The position numbers were made by a program, and so were the translations under genes. DNA of 64,000 nucleotides, from assembly GCF_031143425.1 (NCBI RefSeq), contig NC_090444.1, forward strand, positions 1,532,878,782 through 1,532,942,781, in the 5' to 3' direction. Shown here one piece after another: positions 1-13,212 of the stretch. The stretch comes from Pleurodeles waltl (taxonomy: Eukaryota > Chordata > Amphibia > Caudata > Salamandridae). Each line of letters starts with the position of its first letter. Position 1 is the first letter of the stretch. The notes beneath the pieces are model-generated. The model worked only from the letters and a program-made list of their open reading frames with translations. It had not been told where the DNA came from and did not search any database.

Positions 1-318
1 ACTCCCCCTAGAGAGCCTGGCTTCTGGACACTGACTACACCTGCATACCTCAACCACTGCCTGCCTTATACATGCCCAACACACACCTCTGCTCCACCGA
101 ACTGGCCCTGGCCACCGCCAAAGGAGCCGCTAGAACTGAGCTAGAGGAAGAGCCTTCTCCTACCTCGCTGCACAGACCTGGAACACTGTTCCGCTACATC
201 TCAGACACTCACCCTCACTACCTCAATTCAAGAAGGAACAGAAGACCTGGCTTTTTGACTGAACTGCAACTCCCCTAGCACCTTGAGACCCTAACAGGTG
301 TTTTAGCCGCTCTACACA
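1..318 (+). mobile_element. L2/CR1-like LINE 3' end fragment
   Basis: The sequence encodes a decayed C-terminal tail (RPGTLFRYISDTHPHYLNSR) comparable with the end of the antisense LINE at 17046-18790. It closes with a 3' tail of TTGATTGATTGATG at about 322-336, the same short tail unit seen at the other copy's 3' end. The element is 5'-truncated at, or continues beyond, the left window edge. Confidence 0.6.
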
Positions 319-939
319 AGAATGTTGATTGATTGATGACACCTCAGTCAACTAGTAACCCAATTTCTAACACTTGGGCTGCAATGTTTATAGTTAGCAC
401 TAGCTTGTGGGTAGGGGTGATATCTGGGCACTCCCTAACCAATGGTGGAGGAGTACCCAGGGTCAACCATCTGCACTTTTGCAGCACATTCTGTTTGACA
501 TACTGCAAGTAATCCCACAATGTATTGCTCTGCTAAAATCAAAGAGGGGGAAAGTCTTCTTTAGAGGTCCGGTATCCACCCAGATGTGTAGTCAGGGAAA
601 TGAGCAGGCCCCTACTCTGGGTTCACTCCAACCAAGTTCTGGGGAAACTTTCCTCTCATTAGATTGGGTGCCAGCCTGGCAAGTGTGGGCTTAGGAACAA
701 AGGTTTTCCCTTCTTCAGATCTCCCTTGGCATTAAACTATGAATTGGCAGTTTTCGCTTGTGTCCCTTTCAAATTAAAGATGTTCTTGGGACCACCTCAA
801 CATTCCTTTCTGAGTTGATAGGGATCAAACTCATTACTCTCAGTTTATCCGTTCACCAGAACTAAGCCATTGTTGACTTTCAGTGGAGTGTGCACACTTC
901 CATAAGGTCAGGCCCTCGTTGGGCAGCTGCAAGCAGGCA
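319..939. other. Intronic stretch, nothing recognised
   Basis: The frame open at 407-694 has no recognisable domain, and its composition is ordinary intron. I see no repeat boundary here other than the L1 fragment that begins further right. Confidence 0.4.
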
Positions 940-1755
940 AATGCAAATTAGCCACAATAATAATTGTGTGCAGGCCCGAGGCAGTGAATCACTTTACAAG
1001 ACTGAGTATAGATGGCATCATACCCAAGCACAATTAAACAGATGGAACAGCATCAGATAAGGTGACTGCTAGAGGGGATGTGGGGGCAAAGGGACCCTAT
1101 ACCATGTCCTGTGGACTTCTCCCCACTTGGATGGATTCTGAGATGAGGTTTTGGAAACTATTGCAATCATTGAAGTGAAACCCCTGAAGTGAAACCCCTG
1201 ACCACGGTCACGGCCTCCATCCTCTTGGAGCTACCAAAGAAACACTTTATTCTACTCAGAGGGAGAGAAAGAGGATATCCTATCCTCCCTTGGTGGCAAA
1301 ACAGACCATTCTGGGTCTCTGGGGGAGGAACACCATTCCGAACACCTCCACGTGGCTACAGAGAATCTGGCAACTCTTACCTACTGAAAGAATAGCATAT
1401 GAGATGCAGGACACCTATGACAAGTTCATCAAGATGTGGGACCCATCTTAGACTAATTTAATCAATAATTTTGCCAAGGCAATAGAGATCTTACTTTCCC
1501 TGGTTGTCTCAGAGCTGTAGGCCTACTATCACACTACATATGGCACTTAGAAGACGTTTAGTTGATCAGAGGAATGAAATACCAAGGCTGTCAACCTCGA
1601 TCACTATAATGGAGCCGTGGTGGCACGGGGAAGGTTGGGGACTTTGAAACTTAGTGACACCCCTTTACACATGGACTGTTTAGTTTAAAGAATGGGAAGG
1701 CCCACTACTCTGTTGTATATGAACACTTTAATAAAAATTGACTGGAATTAAAAGT
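940..1755 (+). mobile_element. L1-like LINE 3' end fragment (ORF2 C-terminus and 3' UTR)
   Basis: Around 1030-1160 a degenerate frame resembles the cysteine-rich C-terminal segment of L1 ORF2 (CW-x-GC-x-KGTLYHVLW pattern). It is followed by a lysine/arginine-rich tail near 1200-1430 ending in a KFIKMW-like motif. A polyadenylation signal AATAAA lies at 1730-1735. The 5' boundary is uncertain. A 15-bp direct duplication (GAAGTGAAACCCCTG) sits near 1170-1199. Confidence 0.55.
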
Positions 1756-2737
1756 AAGATTTCCACCTGTCACAAAAAAGTTATTTTGACTGATTTGACA
1801 GCAGGTTTTAGGCTGCCTGAGCCATAATGTACAAACCCACTCTGCGGATAGCATAATAGTTACTGCAGTCTACATTTGCCTTTTCACTACCAGGTTGTGA
1901 ATGTGTTTTCTATGCCATATACCAGGGACTTAGAGGCAGAGTGGAAACACAATCATGTGGCTACTTTTAAGCAGGCGTGAAGTACACAGAGTTAAAAAAA
2001 ATAGCAAACATAGCATCCAGCAAATGGCAAAACATCTGGGATGACCATACAGAAAAGACACATTTCTTACAGCCTATCGCTAAATAAGACATTTAATATT
2101 CTAGTCCGAATAAAACATTTAAATCATAATTGCCTAGATCAACATAAACTTGCCAACATGCTTCATTTATAGGAAGTTATATGTCTATTAACACACCAAT
2201 TAAAAACCTCACCCAGAGCACCTAGGCTGTGCACCGTGGAAGCAACCCAACACAGGACTCTTTCAAACTCTTTCAGACAGCTTCGATTCAATGCAAGTAT
2301 TCTGGTTGCAGATGCAGAATCTGTACTGCTTTAGTAAACAACTGAATGATGCATGTATACTGTGGCATTATTTTCCAGTTTTGATGAAGCCATTATGCAA
2401 TTTAGATTGTTATAAGTGGCCGAATTCCTTCAAGAATTTAGCAACCTCATAATTCTCTTTATCCATCATTTTCCTACTCTGATGTTGATACAGTCTTTTA
2501 CGTTTTGCTTCAAAATTTCCAAACTCAAACCCCATTGAATTTACATAGACCGAAGGTAAACTGTGAGTTCTCTGCTTCCAGTCTAGCATTGTAGTGATGT
2601 CCTAAGATCTACCATATCACTTTTAGAGGAACAAACATTGGCAGGTCTGTCATATCTGTTTTGTATGAAAGACAATATTGTTGCCAGTTTCTGTATTACT
2701 GTTAGTGTCGTGATCTGGTAGCAATCATGGACACTAC
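1756..2737. other. Intronic stretch, nothing recognised
   Basis: AT-rich sequence without long frames, terminal repeats or splice-bounded frames that I can support. Confidence 0.4.
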
Positions 2738-3662
2738 GGCCCGTATTTATACTCCGTTTGCGCCAAATTAGCGTAGTTTTTTTCGACGCAAATTCGGCGC
2801 AAAACTAACGCCATATTTATACTTTGGCGTTAGACGCGTCTAGCGCCAAAGTATGGGCAAAGAGCGTCATTTTTTAGCGTGAACGCCTTCCTTGCGTTAA
2901 TGAGATGCAAGGAAGGCGTTCCCGTCTAAAAAAATGACGGCGACGGAAATGCGTCGTATTTATACTCCCGGGCAAAAATCACGCCCGGGAGGTGGCGGGT
3001 CAAAAAACCCCGCATTTGCGCCACTTTTTAACGCCTGGGTCAGGGTAGGCGTTAAGGGGCCTGTGGGCTCAAAATGAGCCCACAGGTGCCCTCCCCTGCC
3101 CCCAGGGACCCCCCCTGCCACCCCTGCCCACCCCAGGAGGACACCCAAGGATGGAGGGACCCACCCCAGGGACATTCAGGTAAGTTCACGTAAGTATAAT
3201 TTTTTATATTTTTCAATTTTTTTGGGGTGGCATAGGGGGGCCTTATTTGTGCCCCCCTACATGCCACTATGCCCAATGACCATGCCCAGGGGACATAAGT
3301 CCCCTGGGCATGGCCATTGGGCAGGGGGCATGACTCCTGTCTTTACTAAGACAGGAGTCATTTAAATGGCGTCTGGGCGTCGAAAAAATGGCGCAAATCG
3401 GGTTAAGACGATTTTTTAGCGTCAACCCGACTTGCGCCATTTTAAGACGCCCTAGCGCCATTTTCCCCCTACGCCGGCGCTGCCTGGTCTACGTGGTTTT
3501 TTTCCACGCACACCAGGCAGCGCCGGTCTGCTTGCGCCGGCTAACGCCATTCCATAAATACGGCGCCCGCATGGCGCTTCGGAATGTCGTTAGACGGCGC
3601 TAAATTTTTTGACGCTAAACTGCGTTAGCGCAGTTTAGCGTCAAAAAGTATAAATATGGGCC
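2738..3662. mobile_element. Foldback MITE, PIF/Harbinger-like, 925 bp, TSD TAC
   Basis: The left end GGCCCGTATTTATACT is mirrored by a right end reading AGTATAAATATGGGCC. The element is flanked by TAC at 2735-2737 and at 3663-3665. Its interior is rich in GCGCCA/TGGCGC modules that pair across the element, and a secondary hairpin lies near 3279-3335 (GCCCAGGGGACA against TGTCCCCTGGGC-like sequence). The open frames inside have no recognisable domain. No transposase is present, so it would be mobilised in trans. Confidence 0.85.
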
Positions 3663-5354
3663 TACATGTTTATTAACTTTGTCTACACCCACTAAGTAGT
3701 AAGTAAAATGTGCTCCTCTTTTCTTTCTTTTTTTTAAGTTCACCATCATCTCACAAGGGTATATAATGTGTTTTAAGGTAATAAAGGTGTATTGTGTATT
3801 TTGATGTGTTTGCTTTTAGCTGATTAATCATACTAATTTGTATATCAATGTATTTCTATATGCACAGAATCTCACTTGGCATTTAAATATGTATTGCAAG
3901 TGCAGTAACTGTGATGTACTTTACACAATCAAAGTCTCATCTCACTTCGTTTTCGCTAAGCCTTGACTGCTCAACCACAGCTACCAAGGCCTGCAATGTG
4001 GATGTGAACATTTTCCCACTCTGTGCTGCTGTGCTTACGTACGTCTTTACAACAGTCTTAGAGTGGGACAGTACACTTTCTCACTAGTAAATGTGTTGTT
4101 TCTATTGCACGTACAAACTCACAACTGTACAGGGAACAGGACACTAGTGAAAGATGGGCGAGCTACTTAAAGCTGATGGAAGGAGGTATATACTGAAGTG
4201 AGTTACTGCACCCACATGCAAGGGAATGTCTGTAAGATCCATGGAACCACTGGTCTCATTTTAAGAGACATTTGTGGGAGTCCACTGACTGGCACAAAGT
4301 GTGTACATCAACGATTATTGAACCACTACCTCAAAGATGGAACTAAAGGTCTTACTCAAATATTCAGTTGACAAAGGAAGAAAGAGCACCTATGAGCTGA
4401 AGATGCTTATGGTGTGCGTGTACATAAGGCCAAGATGTGATCGTATCAGAAGAGGCTCTATTTGTTTCAATTATAATTTGTGGCCTACGCTCACCACTAC
4501 ACACCAAACTTTTAAAAACATAAAACAGTTCCTCTTACCTGATCTAAATTAGGAACATACTGCTTAAAGGGCATAGATAAAATGTTACCTCCAAAATAAC
4601 CATTTCTCATGGAAACCTACATCAGGAACTTTCTGTGATAAATGTCAAAACTGGCTGAGTGAAAGTGCTTGTGGTTCTTTGGCACCGTTTTTGCAGCTAC
4701 TGAACAGGAATTAAATTACATGTCAATGACCCAGGTGGATCTGTGAATTATGTATGCATTTGTTACTCTGAATGTAAAAATCAGCAACATTGAAAAAAGA
4801 AAAAGTTATTTGCCAGATAATTTCTGGTGATTTAAAACAGAAGTAAAAATGGTTGAGTAGAAAAAATCACCTCATTAGAGAGACATCTGAGAAAATAATT
4901 CTGAGGTTGCCCATCTGGTTCTACACACAGTTGATTGCATAACTTTATAATTAATGGCATAAATGAGTGGAAAGGATCTGGTTTGCCCTCAGGAACACTT
5001 GTCTGAGGGCAAAACAGAGGTGAAGCAGACGTGTTTCTGTTGAGAAACAGGGCCCTCATTATGTTCATAATCACTGGAGGTTAGAAAGAAAGCTGCACCA
5101 CACAAGTGGCCATGCAACTATGTAGAGCTACGGTTGGAATTCTGATGACTACTCAAGTTTGCTCAGTCTATCTCTGACCTTCTGGCCAGTCTAAGACTTT
5201 CAGAAAAAGTGTATCACTCCCAGCTGCTCTAACCTGCCCAGGATCAGGAGTGCTTAAAATTACACCCAGTACTGCCCAAGGGTTCAAGTGCAATTTTGCA
5301 ATCATTCTTGACATGTTAAAGAGCAGAAGAGGAACACGGTTGCTTAAGTACTAA
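3663..5354. other. Intronic stretch, nothing recognised
   Basis: Ordinary AT-rich intron. The small frames at 4337-4552 (+) and 4832-5074 (-) show no domain and no plausible splice context with FnIII coding. Confidence 0.4.
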
Positions 5355-5422
5355 GGGCCAGATGTAGCAAAGGTTTTTACCCATTCTGTGTCTATGGGAA
5401 AAAGTGTTCGTACATATGACCC
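5355..5422. mobile_element. 68-bp mini-MITE, TSD TAA
   Basis: The left end GGGCCAGATGTAGCAAA has the same 17 bases as the 697-bp MITE at 56763. The right end reads CGTACATATGACCC, an imperfect inverse. TAA flanks both sides (5352-5354 and 5423-5425). It appears to be an internally deleted derivative of that family. Confidence 0.7.
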
Positions 5423-6371
5423 TAAATTTCCACACCTTGTGGAAGAATCAGATCCAGATGTCTTGTCACATTCACCAAAATCCATTGTGTGGTCTCCCTC
5501 CTTCAAAAACCCAGTTCCCATATGAATAAAACATAAAGGGAGGGATATCTTATCTCTTTCTCTCTACCTTACCTATCGGCCGAGTATAAATATTTTTAAC
5601 CGAGGGAGCATTGAGAAAGAGCTCACAAAAAGACCTCTATTCCCTGTTTTGCCAGCCTATTACACTGGTAGCAAAGATAAACAGTTCTCATTTTCCCTGC
5701 ACAGCCCACTTGTCCTCAAAAAACCTAAGCAGCTGCCACTGCCTGTTTCTCCATTTGTTGCCTGGATGTTGGGGAAGGATGAGTGATAGTTTCCCCAGGG
5801 TTGCATTCATAGTTGTGAAAAGGGCTGTACTGCTGTGAATGTGTGAAATAGATGTCCAGCACTACCCCATTGCTCCATTTATAATTAACAACAGGACCAG
5901 TGTCAGGTGCACTTTTGCACTGTCCATCGAATATGGTGATGAGTTGCACTTTGTGGCAGTGGTTTCACTGATGTTACTTGTGATGTCATTTGTGAAACAA
6001 TGTATGAGATCATAAGGGATACACTTTGCTGGGAGTCAAAGTTTCATAGCTAGACTAACTTGTGCAGATCGTTTGGTTTTAGTTTTTGTGTTACTGATAC
6101 TGTATCGCGATTACTCAGTTTTTTACTGATTACATAATCGGATTACTTCCAACAGAAGCTTAACTGAGCCTCAAAAAGTTTTTAGTGAATAGAAATATAT
6201 TTTAAACTTAATTTTAAATGTTTCAAAGTAAATAAGAGGCAACAGTTGTTGAGGGTGGTTCAGCCAAGAAGTGACCGTTTTTAGATTTGCCCATCTCTCC
6301 TAATACCAACACTCTTCATATTTAAGTCACATTGCTCAGACTTTTTCAAATAATAAAAACGTTTTCAGTAC
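5423..6371. other. Intron 3' of exon E, nothing recognised
   Basis: The frames at 5611-5838 (+) and 5725-5949 (-) overlap each other on opposite strands and show no domain. No terminal repeats were found. Confidence 0.35.
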
Positions 6372-6546
6372 CTGTTGTAAGAAATTGGCTTGTGATTACA
6401 GTGTTCCCAGTGGCTGGATCCTACCACAGAAGAGTCTATGTAGTAGCCAATCAAATCCTCCTCTTGTTTTGGTTTATCCCACTGTACAACAACTGAAGTT
6501 TTTGTATTTCTTGTGGCAAGTATACGACCAGGGGCTGATGGCACAG
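6372..6546 (-). CDS. MYOM2: Myomesin-family exon E: first half of FnIII domain My6
   Basis: Seen: the minus-strand acceptor TTATTGTAG precedes 175 coding bases and the donor GTACTG. The peptide is AVPSAPGRILATRNTK, then TSVVVQWDKPKQEEDLIGYY, then WEHCNHKPISYN, with two bases (AG) of the next codon before the donor. VPSAPGR starts an FnIII module, VVVQWDKP holds the core tryptophan and GYYID is the C/C' strand. The entry phase fits exon D. Known: FnIII domains My4-My6 are placed in the titin-interacting part of myomesins. Inference: this is the N-terminal half of My6. The remainder should lie left of position 1, since no exon is visible in the first 6.3 kb. Confidence 0.92.
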
Positions 6547-6639
6547 CTACAATAAATAAAAATGAACATCTAGTTAGATAAACCATTAATGCATAATTTT
6601 TCATTTTTCTGAATGTCGGTACAATTAAAACACACTTCC

Positions 6640-7030
6640 AATTAGGAAACCCCCCTTGAAGCTGCCAGAAAAGCTAAACTAAATTCAGGGGCAGCTTCTC
6701 CACAATGGTGAAGGAGCTTTGTTCCATTGGCTAAGAGCCAGTAGCTGAAAAATAAAACAATATTTTATTGTAGTTTTATTTTTCAGCTGCAGGCTGAGCC
6801 AGCATGTGCAGGGAGTGGCGTGGCTGGGCCATAGGAGGGGGGAGGATGACTGGAGTGCACTGAACTGTGCATGCCAGTTTGCCGGCCATTTTAGGCCGGT
6901 CATACTGACATATGCACTTAGGTTTGTCCAACCTGGCTGTGCAACACAGCACAGTCTCCAATGCACTGAGTATGAGTGGCAGACCAAGCTGCTCAGACCA
7001 ATCCTTGCCCTGCTATCATGCTAGGTATAG
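6640..7030. repeat. Decayed foldback repeat (relative of 19940-20490)
   Basis: Contains CATGCCAGTTTGCCGGCC then GGCCGGTCATACTGACATATG, an imperfect hairpin around 6868-6915. The same arrangement occurs at about 20123-20167. Around it lie shared landmarks: a GCTGAAAAATAAAA tract and its inverse near 6740-6790, and a CAGACCAA...GCTATCATGCTAGG segment near 6980-7024. Boundaries and superfamily are not determined. Confidence 0.5.
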
Positions 7031-8640
7031 CATAAAGGTGGTTATCAAAAATAGCATGTCTACAGAACTTGGTGGTGCTAATTAGGGCGGATGTATCCTT
7101 TTATGTCTGTGGTTGTTTGCCTGAATAATAGAAACAAATGTAAAGTTATGTGTTGAATAATCTAACTCTCACAAAAGTTAGAATAAATCATTTTAGAGAC
7201 TTTTGCTGGCATCCAATCAATTTGCACCTTGGAAAATTAAAAGTGGTATCATGTAACAAACGCCATTTAGGTTCTGTGACATTGCCCATGTGCCCATTTT
7301 TAGATACTTGCTCCCATGGCAGGTGTGTGAGCAAATGGTGTGCTCCTATGCAGCACTTATCTCTGATTGCCATTGTCTGGCTGGCTGACATTGTCTCGCC
7401 TGACTGGCTAGATCCCTGCTCTGTGATAATATTGAGGCAAGATTTCCATAAGTTGATGGCAGACCGGTTAGTCTCCTCAAAGGTAGGTTACTTCTTAATG
7501 GCAGCAGTGCTTAGGACATCAATGGTTACTCATGTTTTAGAGGCACTTTTATCCAGCCTGAGAGCATGCCTGGAAATCATTGTGTCCGTTTTTGGATCTG
7601 CACCCTTCTGGTAGTGATGCATTCCATGCCTGAACCTCTCCCATAGACATCTTCTCTTCAATTTAGACTTTTATGGTCTCTTCCAGTGGGAAACTTAATA
7701 TAGACAACATCTCGATGTTTTATGTTCTCCAACATCCTTCGGAGTGTAATTGACAAGGGTCATATTCCGTTAACAGAATTAATAGGACTTTTAAAGGGGT
7801 CAATTGTGATTCCATGATTTGTAGGATGCACTACCCAATTCAAATCAGGAAATGTCCTAGTTCAAAAATGTGTGTGAGTCTACAGCACTAATATATGCAA
7901 TATTGTCGGAGTCGTATCATGGCCTTTTTCAACACCAATGTACCTGATATGTTCTCCACAATGAATAGTGTTATTGGCGCATACCCCGTTTGTTTTAAAA
8001 TCACAACACAAAATTGTTTGTTGAGTCAGCTGTCTCATAATTTTACTGACTCCTGAAAAGTGCAAACTCTTGTCTCTCTCAACCAGGGATTCAACCGAAA
8101 TGGTAGCTCAATAGTCACAGTTGCTTAAGCAGGTAATATATTGGAGATTTTCCCTTTGACAACTGCGGAAACGGAAATTACCAGTATATTTCGGTTGAAG
8201 TTCGCGTAAGCTTTCCTGAATTTGTATAAAGGGAAAACTAAAAACCACCTTCAAATAAATTTGCGGCGACAATATGGAGTCACCACAAAATGCAAGGTTC
8301 AAGAGTATAAACTGAAAGCTTCCCAGTAGCAAGTACTTCCAAAACTATAGAAAAATAAACTTTTTTAACGTTATGCATTAAAATTGACCATGCGCTTAGA
8401 AGATATCTTTTGCAACGTTCTTAGTGGAAGTTGTTGTGTTTGCTTTTTTCAACCAAAATATTACTTTTTGTTTTTAAATATGCATTATTTGAGGGATTTT
8501 AGTTGTCTTTTTTCCTATAAAGTTTTCTCTGACACCTATTTCATTCCTTCAGTGAAGGCATTCCTTGAGATGTTCATTTGCTTCCTAATGTAGGTTTGTA
8601 AAATAATGTGTATATTTGTATAACGCACGTTCAGCTAGAA
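7031..8640. other. Intronic stretch with an orphan frame, not recognised
   Basis: The longest frame (7150-7614, +, 154 codons) has no domain I recognise, an odd composition and no splice context. It is probably chance or an old repeat. Confidence 0.35.
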
Positions 8641-10260
8641 GGGCATCCTGGCTACTGAAATAAAAGAGGTTTATTGTTACCTAACAAGTGGAACTAACAG
8701 GATTCGTACCTGTGACCACGAGACCAAGATAAAAAGTAAATTCATTAGTCCCCAGAACCCCCACCCTTCCATTTCAGAATGCCTGTCAGGTGTGGGTCTC
8801 CTTCTAGTGAAACAACTCTTTATGGTGAGCTCTTGTGTACTGCAAGTGTATTTTGAACAACTGTTTCTTTTAAATCAACCACCTTGAGAGCTAGGTGAAG
8901 CTCTCTGATTCAATGACAGATCACAAAGAATGCCTCTGGGCACATCTCAAGAAGGACATGTGGCTGATAGGGGAATCAGAAAGAGGAGGGCTGGGAGCCC
9001 AGGATTAGCATAAAGTGGGGAGTCAGCGAGCCCAGGATTAACCCTTTGATGCATGTATCACTTTTACTGATATCCTGGTGTGAATGCTAGTCACTCCTAT
9101 GGCCTGTGTTGTGGGGCTATCAACTTGGGAGTCTTTCCTGCTGTGAGAGAAAGCCTTTGAAGAGAAAAAAGACAGCAAAAGTGTGCACTTCAAACAAAGC
9201 AGAACCCCAACATAAAACTTCGAAGACTCAGACCCAAATCCCAGTTGGCATCTGGAAATGGACTATAAGAAGGGGAGGTTGAGACCCTAAAATTTGTCAT
9301 CTGTCAAACAGACCAGTGTGCTCTGTGAGAAAGAGGAGAGCATTGGAGGCAGCAAAGTCCATTGGGGAGCCCTACTGAGAGCACTCTCTGTGCGAGGTGT
9401 GAGGACACCGCTTTGCACTGGTCAGGGTGTTGCTTATGTGTGGGAGTAATTTGGGGACTCTTGTATGCCAGTAGAGGGCCACCATGGACTGAGTCACGTA
9501 TCAATCTCTGTGTTCGGTGTGCCGAGATTGTACCGCTGTATTGTGACCCCACAAGCAAGAAGGGCCCACCGTTGAAGTGATTGTGCTGACAAGTGCAACA
9601 AGACTCTTGTGTGCCTTATTGGCAATCCTGTGTGCCAGGAATGGCCACTGTTGGGTGTGAGTGAACCGGAGGAGTCTGTGCTTTGTCCCCAAATACTGCA
9701 ACAACAACTATCACCAGGAAGGGTGCCAGGACTGAGTTTGCCATATGTTTGGGCCATTGCAAAGGAAGAATATAGCGGCAACTGGCAGGTCGAACCTGCA
9801 CACTGAGCTCTGCCCTTAATAGACCCTATAGACTTTGGAAAGACATTGAGGAGAACATTGCACTATTGCTGAGCTCCAGTCAGGAGTCAAAGATCACTTC
9901 CCTTTGTGTTGAGAAGACAGACTTACCATATCTACGAAGGTTTGGAGCATCACCGATGACTGGAGAAAGCCGGCAGCACCACTCAGGAGAGAGCCAGCCC
10001 CTGCCAGGTGCTGCTGCATGTACTGCAAGCAGCCCAGATTCTCACAGGAGAACCAGAACTTTCAGATGCCTACATTCGGGCCACCTGCTGAATTGCTGAT
10101 TGCTTCCGTGCTGCAGGAGCAGGCACTGTGGTACCATATACACCTTTTATTAATTTCTAAGAGTCAAAGGGGAACTCTTGAGTAAGGCATACTAGTGAGC
10201 ATTTCCTGGATGTGGCCAACAGTGAATGGGGAATACTGCTGACCACACTGCAAGTACAAA
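8641..10260. repeat. Probable old interspersed repeat, unclassified
   Basis: A moderately GC-rich block within AT-rich intron, with several short overlapping frames on both strands between 9304 and 10099. It has the look of a decayed retroelement flank, but I can point to no ends, motifs or target duplication. Confidence 0.25.
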
Positions 10261-11436
10261 AGTGAGACAGGGATTTGCCAGAGAAAAACTAGAGCCCCAA
10301 GCTCAAGAGGAATGTGTTGTTGCTTACAAATGTCATTATTTTCATGGATGCATAGAGTTAGAAATGAAATGCTTCTTTTTCACATAAAAATAAGTATTTG
10401 ACTGGTCAATGGCTTATTGACATTGCTGAGTGCACTTTGAGTTATGAGTCATGTTCACTAACCCGTGTCTACAATTCCCCCCACATCTACCACTGAGAGT
10501 CAAGTGCAGAAAGGATGGCTCAGTTGCTCAGGATTCATAATAGGTCTGGCCAAGGGACATCAGAATTAAAAGGCATCAACCACCACTGTTGGGCCCAATA
10601 ACACATATGTGCCTTGTGAGCCTCTGAAAAGGGCTCTGACAGTGGCGTAAAAGTGTCAGAGGACAATCATTCAGTGCTACCAATGTTGTCCAGGGAAGGA
10701 TTATTGTACTCCATTTTCATTTAATCATCTAGGCCCTCTTTTGCCTTCTTTTAGTTTTCTCACGAAGCCTATTTGTCTTTTACGTTTGTTCTGGTGCATT
10801 TGGTCATTTTGGTATCTCAAAACATTGTTTGCCTGCTACAATCTTCCTTCTGATGAGTTTGGGGGAGCCAACCTCTTATTGTTGTCTTGCTACTTCTAGG
10901 CCAGCTGCCCCCAACCCCAGAAAAATCTGTTGTAACTATATTAAATTTTTAATGTTATACAGCATAGGTGTCGAGTGCTCTCATTCTTGCTTATATTTTG
11001 CAAGCTGATGATGTCTTCATTAGTGATGTCAGAAAGTTTGATTCTATCTTTCCTACCCTTCTTCCCTGTTTTACTGAGGTCTGACTTTTGAACACCTTGT
11101 TCACAGAGGTATTGGGTGTCTAGGGTTTGGGTGAGCTCATGACTAGAAACATGAGTCAGCGCACTCAGCAGGCAATACCTTTGTTGTCTTAATATATGCT
11201 ACTGAAAATATAAAGAGAAAGCTAGGACATTTGATTTTGCCCTAATTCCCACATTAGGGATGTGGCAGTATAATTGGGGCTGGTGGCATATCGTATCATA
11301 ATTGGCTTACAAATTCCATGGCTCGACCAACTTCCTTCCCTTCTTGTGAAATGTACAGTATATATCGCTCCAAAGTTCATACATATCTAGGAATGAATTG
11401 GCCTCAGCAACTCCTTTGATTCTAAAAAAGAATCCT
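10261..11436. other. Intronic stretch, nothing recognised
   Basis: No open frame of note and no paired ends. It runs up to the GC-rich start of the L1 at about 11437. Confidence 0.4.
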
Positions 11437-12248
11437 TGGGGGCGTGTCCAAGATTGTGACACCGCAGTAGCAGACCCTCGGAGCTTCGCTGTCAGCTTGA
11501 CAGTGCTGGAAGAGACCGGGCTGCAAATGCACTAGTGACAGATGGGGAGACTGGCGGAATGCTGCTGAAAGCTGGGGCCCCACCTTACTGCAGAGGAATA
11601 AGCCTTTGCTGCCTCGGTTTGGGGCCGCAACGGTGTGCTCTGCGGCCTGCCTGACCTAAAATGGCGTCTTACTGGAGCTAAGTGAGGGAGAGGCCTAGCA
11701 GTCGAATAGGGTGCTGTGCATGAGGGCCCCCAGTGCAGAAGGCTCCTCAATTTGCAGGGAGGGGGGCACTCTCCTGAGCCATAACTACACCACAGAAAGC
11801 AGGTGAGCTACATCGATGAGGCTGGAAAGGCCTATAATTGAGCCCTAGTAGTGCACAACGTGGACTGGGATACGAAGAGCAGTGGAACATTGCCTGAATG
11901 AGGGTCCCCTGGGGACAGGTGGAGTTGGCGGCGGCCTGGTGGTCTGAAACAAAACTTGCCCCTTCTTGGCCAGTGGACTAGCAGCGAGCGGAGGTAGCAC
12001 CGTGGCCCTCACTTCATTAAGAAGCTTCAGAGATGCATCCAGTGGTGGGTTTGGAAGATGGAGGTGTGAAAGAGAGCCCATAGCACTGAAACCCTGTGGG
12101 AAATTGCCGGGCTGCAGGGCGTGCAGCTTGGCACTCGTGTGATCGGCGCTCAGGGTGTGTTGCGACTCTGAAAGGTCATTGCATGGACCTGTTCGGAGTC
12201 AAAGAGACAAGGCTTAGTGGCTGACGGTAATATACCGGCTGTGGCTTT

Positions 12249-13212
12249 ATGGTGGAAGAAACAGGGATCCATACGTGCTACACCCCAAGAGGAACATGGG
12301 AGGTGCATGCACCCACAAGAAGGATGCATCCATTAGAAACCTCCTTACCAAACCAACCGGGGATAAGGGAGACCAACCTGAAGAAACTGTATCTCAGGCC
12401 CCCTAATGGTAGACTGTGGTTCCACTGGGGTGGATGGAGATGCTTTTTTGGAAACACTCTTTGGGTCCCGACGCGCCAACATTCCAATGCTAAAGCAGGA
12501 CGTTACAACAGGCATCAAGGGCCTCAAGAGAGAGAGATGAATGAACTGGGGGATCAGGTATCTAGCATCAAACAAACTAGTGAGGCACATGGAGAGGAGC
12601 TAGACACTCATCGCTGTGAAATACTGGATTTATGAGACAAAAATGCAGAGTTACGCTTCAGGTGGAGAACCTTGAAAACAGGTCCAGGAAGGCCAATATA
12701 CGAATTAAAGGGGTTCTGCTACAGGCTGCTGGAGGGGAGCTGGAGGAGTTTATTTGCAGACTATTCCATCTGATCATACCTGAGCTCCTACCTCAAGATT
12801 TTGTGCTGTATAGAACCCACAGGGTGGGGAGACCTGCTACATCTCCTGGTCAACCCCAGGACATTCTGACTGCCTCCACTACTATTGTCAAAAAGAAACA
12901 ATAATGGCAGCTGTGTAGGACCGAACACACATAGACTTTGAAGGCCATAAGATCTGGCTGTATCAGGATCTTTCACTCATTACCTTATAACATTGCTGCA
13001 AATTGCGGCCTGCCACAAAATGTTTGCAAAAGAAGGGGGTACGATATCAGTGGAGTCACCACTTCTGCCTGACGTTCCTTTGGAACAATGAGGTGCATAA
13101 TATAAGCACTTTGGAGGAGGTGAAGGCGATTTTGACCATTACAGGCCAACAGGACGAGGATACTCTTCCTGCTGCAGTGCGGGACCCTTTGCACCTGTTG
13201 GCAACCTTCTGA
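12249..13212 (+). pseudogene. L1 ORF1-like RNA-binding protein, frameshifted
   Basis: L1 ORF1p normally trimerises through a coiled coil and binds LINE RNA. Here a polar, Glu-rich segment with heptad-like spacing ends at 12635. The frame then shifts to one starting at 12632 with VENLENRSRKANIRIKG, the classical start of the ORF1p RRM region. The region continues with a basic segment and a LEEVKAIL-type C-terminal domain near 13100. At least two frame changes and stops make it non-functional. Confidence 0.72.

Noticed and set aside
7150..7614. 154-codon plus-strand frame
   Set aside because: No recognisable domain, no splice sites in frame, and opposite to the host gene. Likely chance.
8690..8740. 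Possible antisense tRNA T-arm (ACAGGATTCGTACCTGTG)
   Set aside because: The T-loop is altered and no acceptor, D or anticodon stems can be folded around it. Insufficient for a tRNA or a tRNA-derived SINE.
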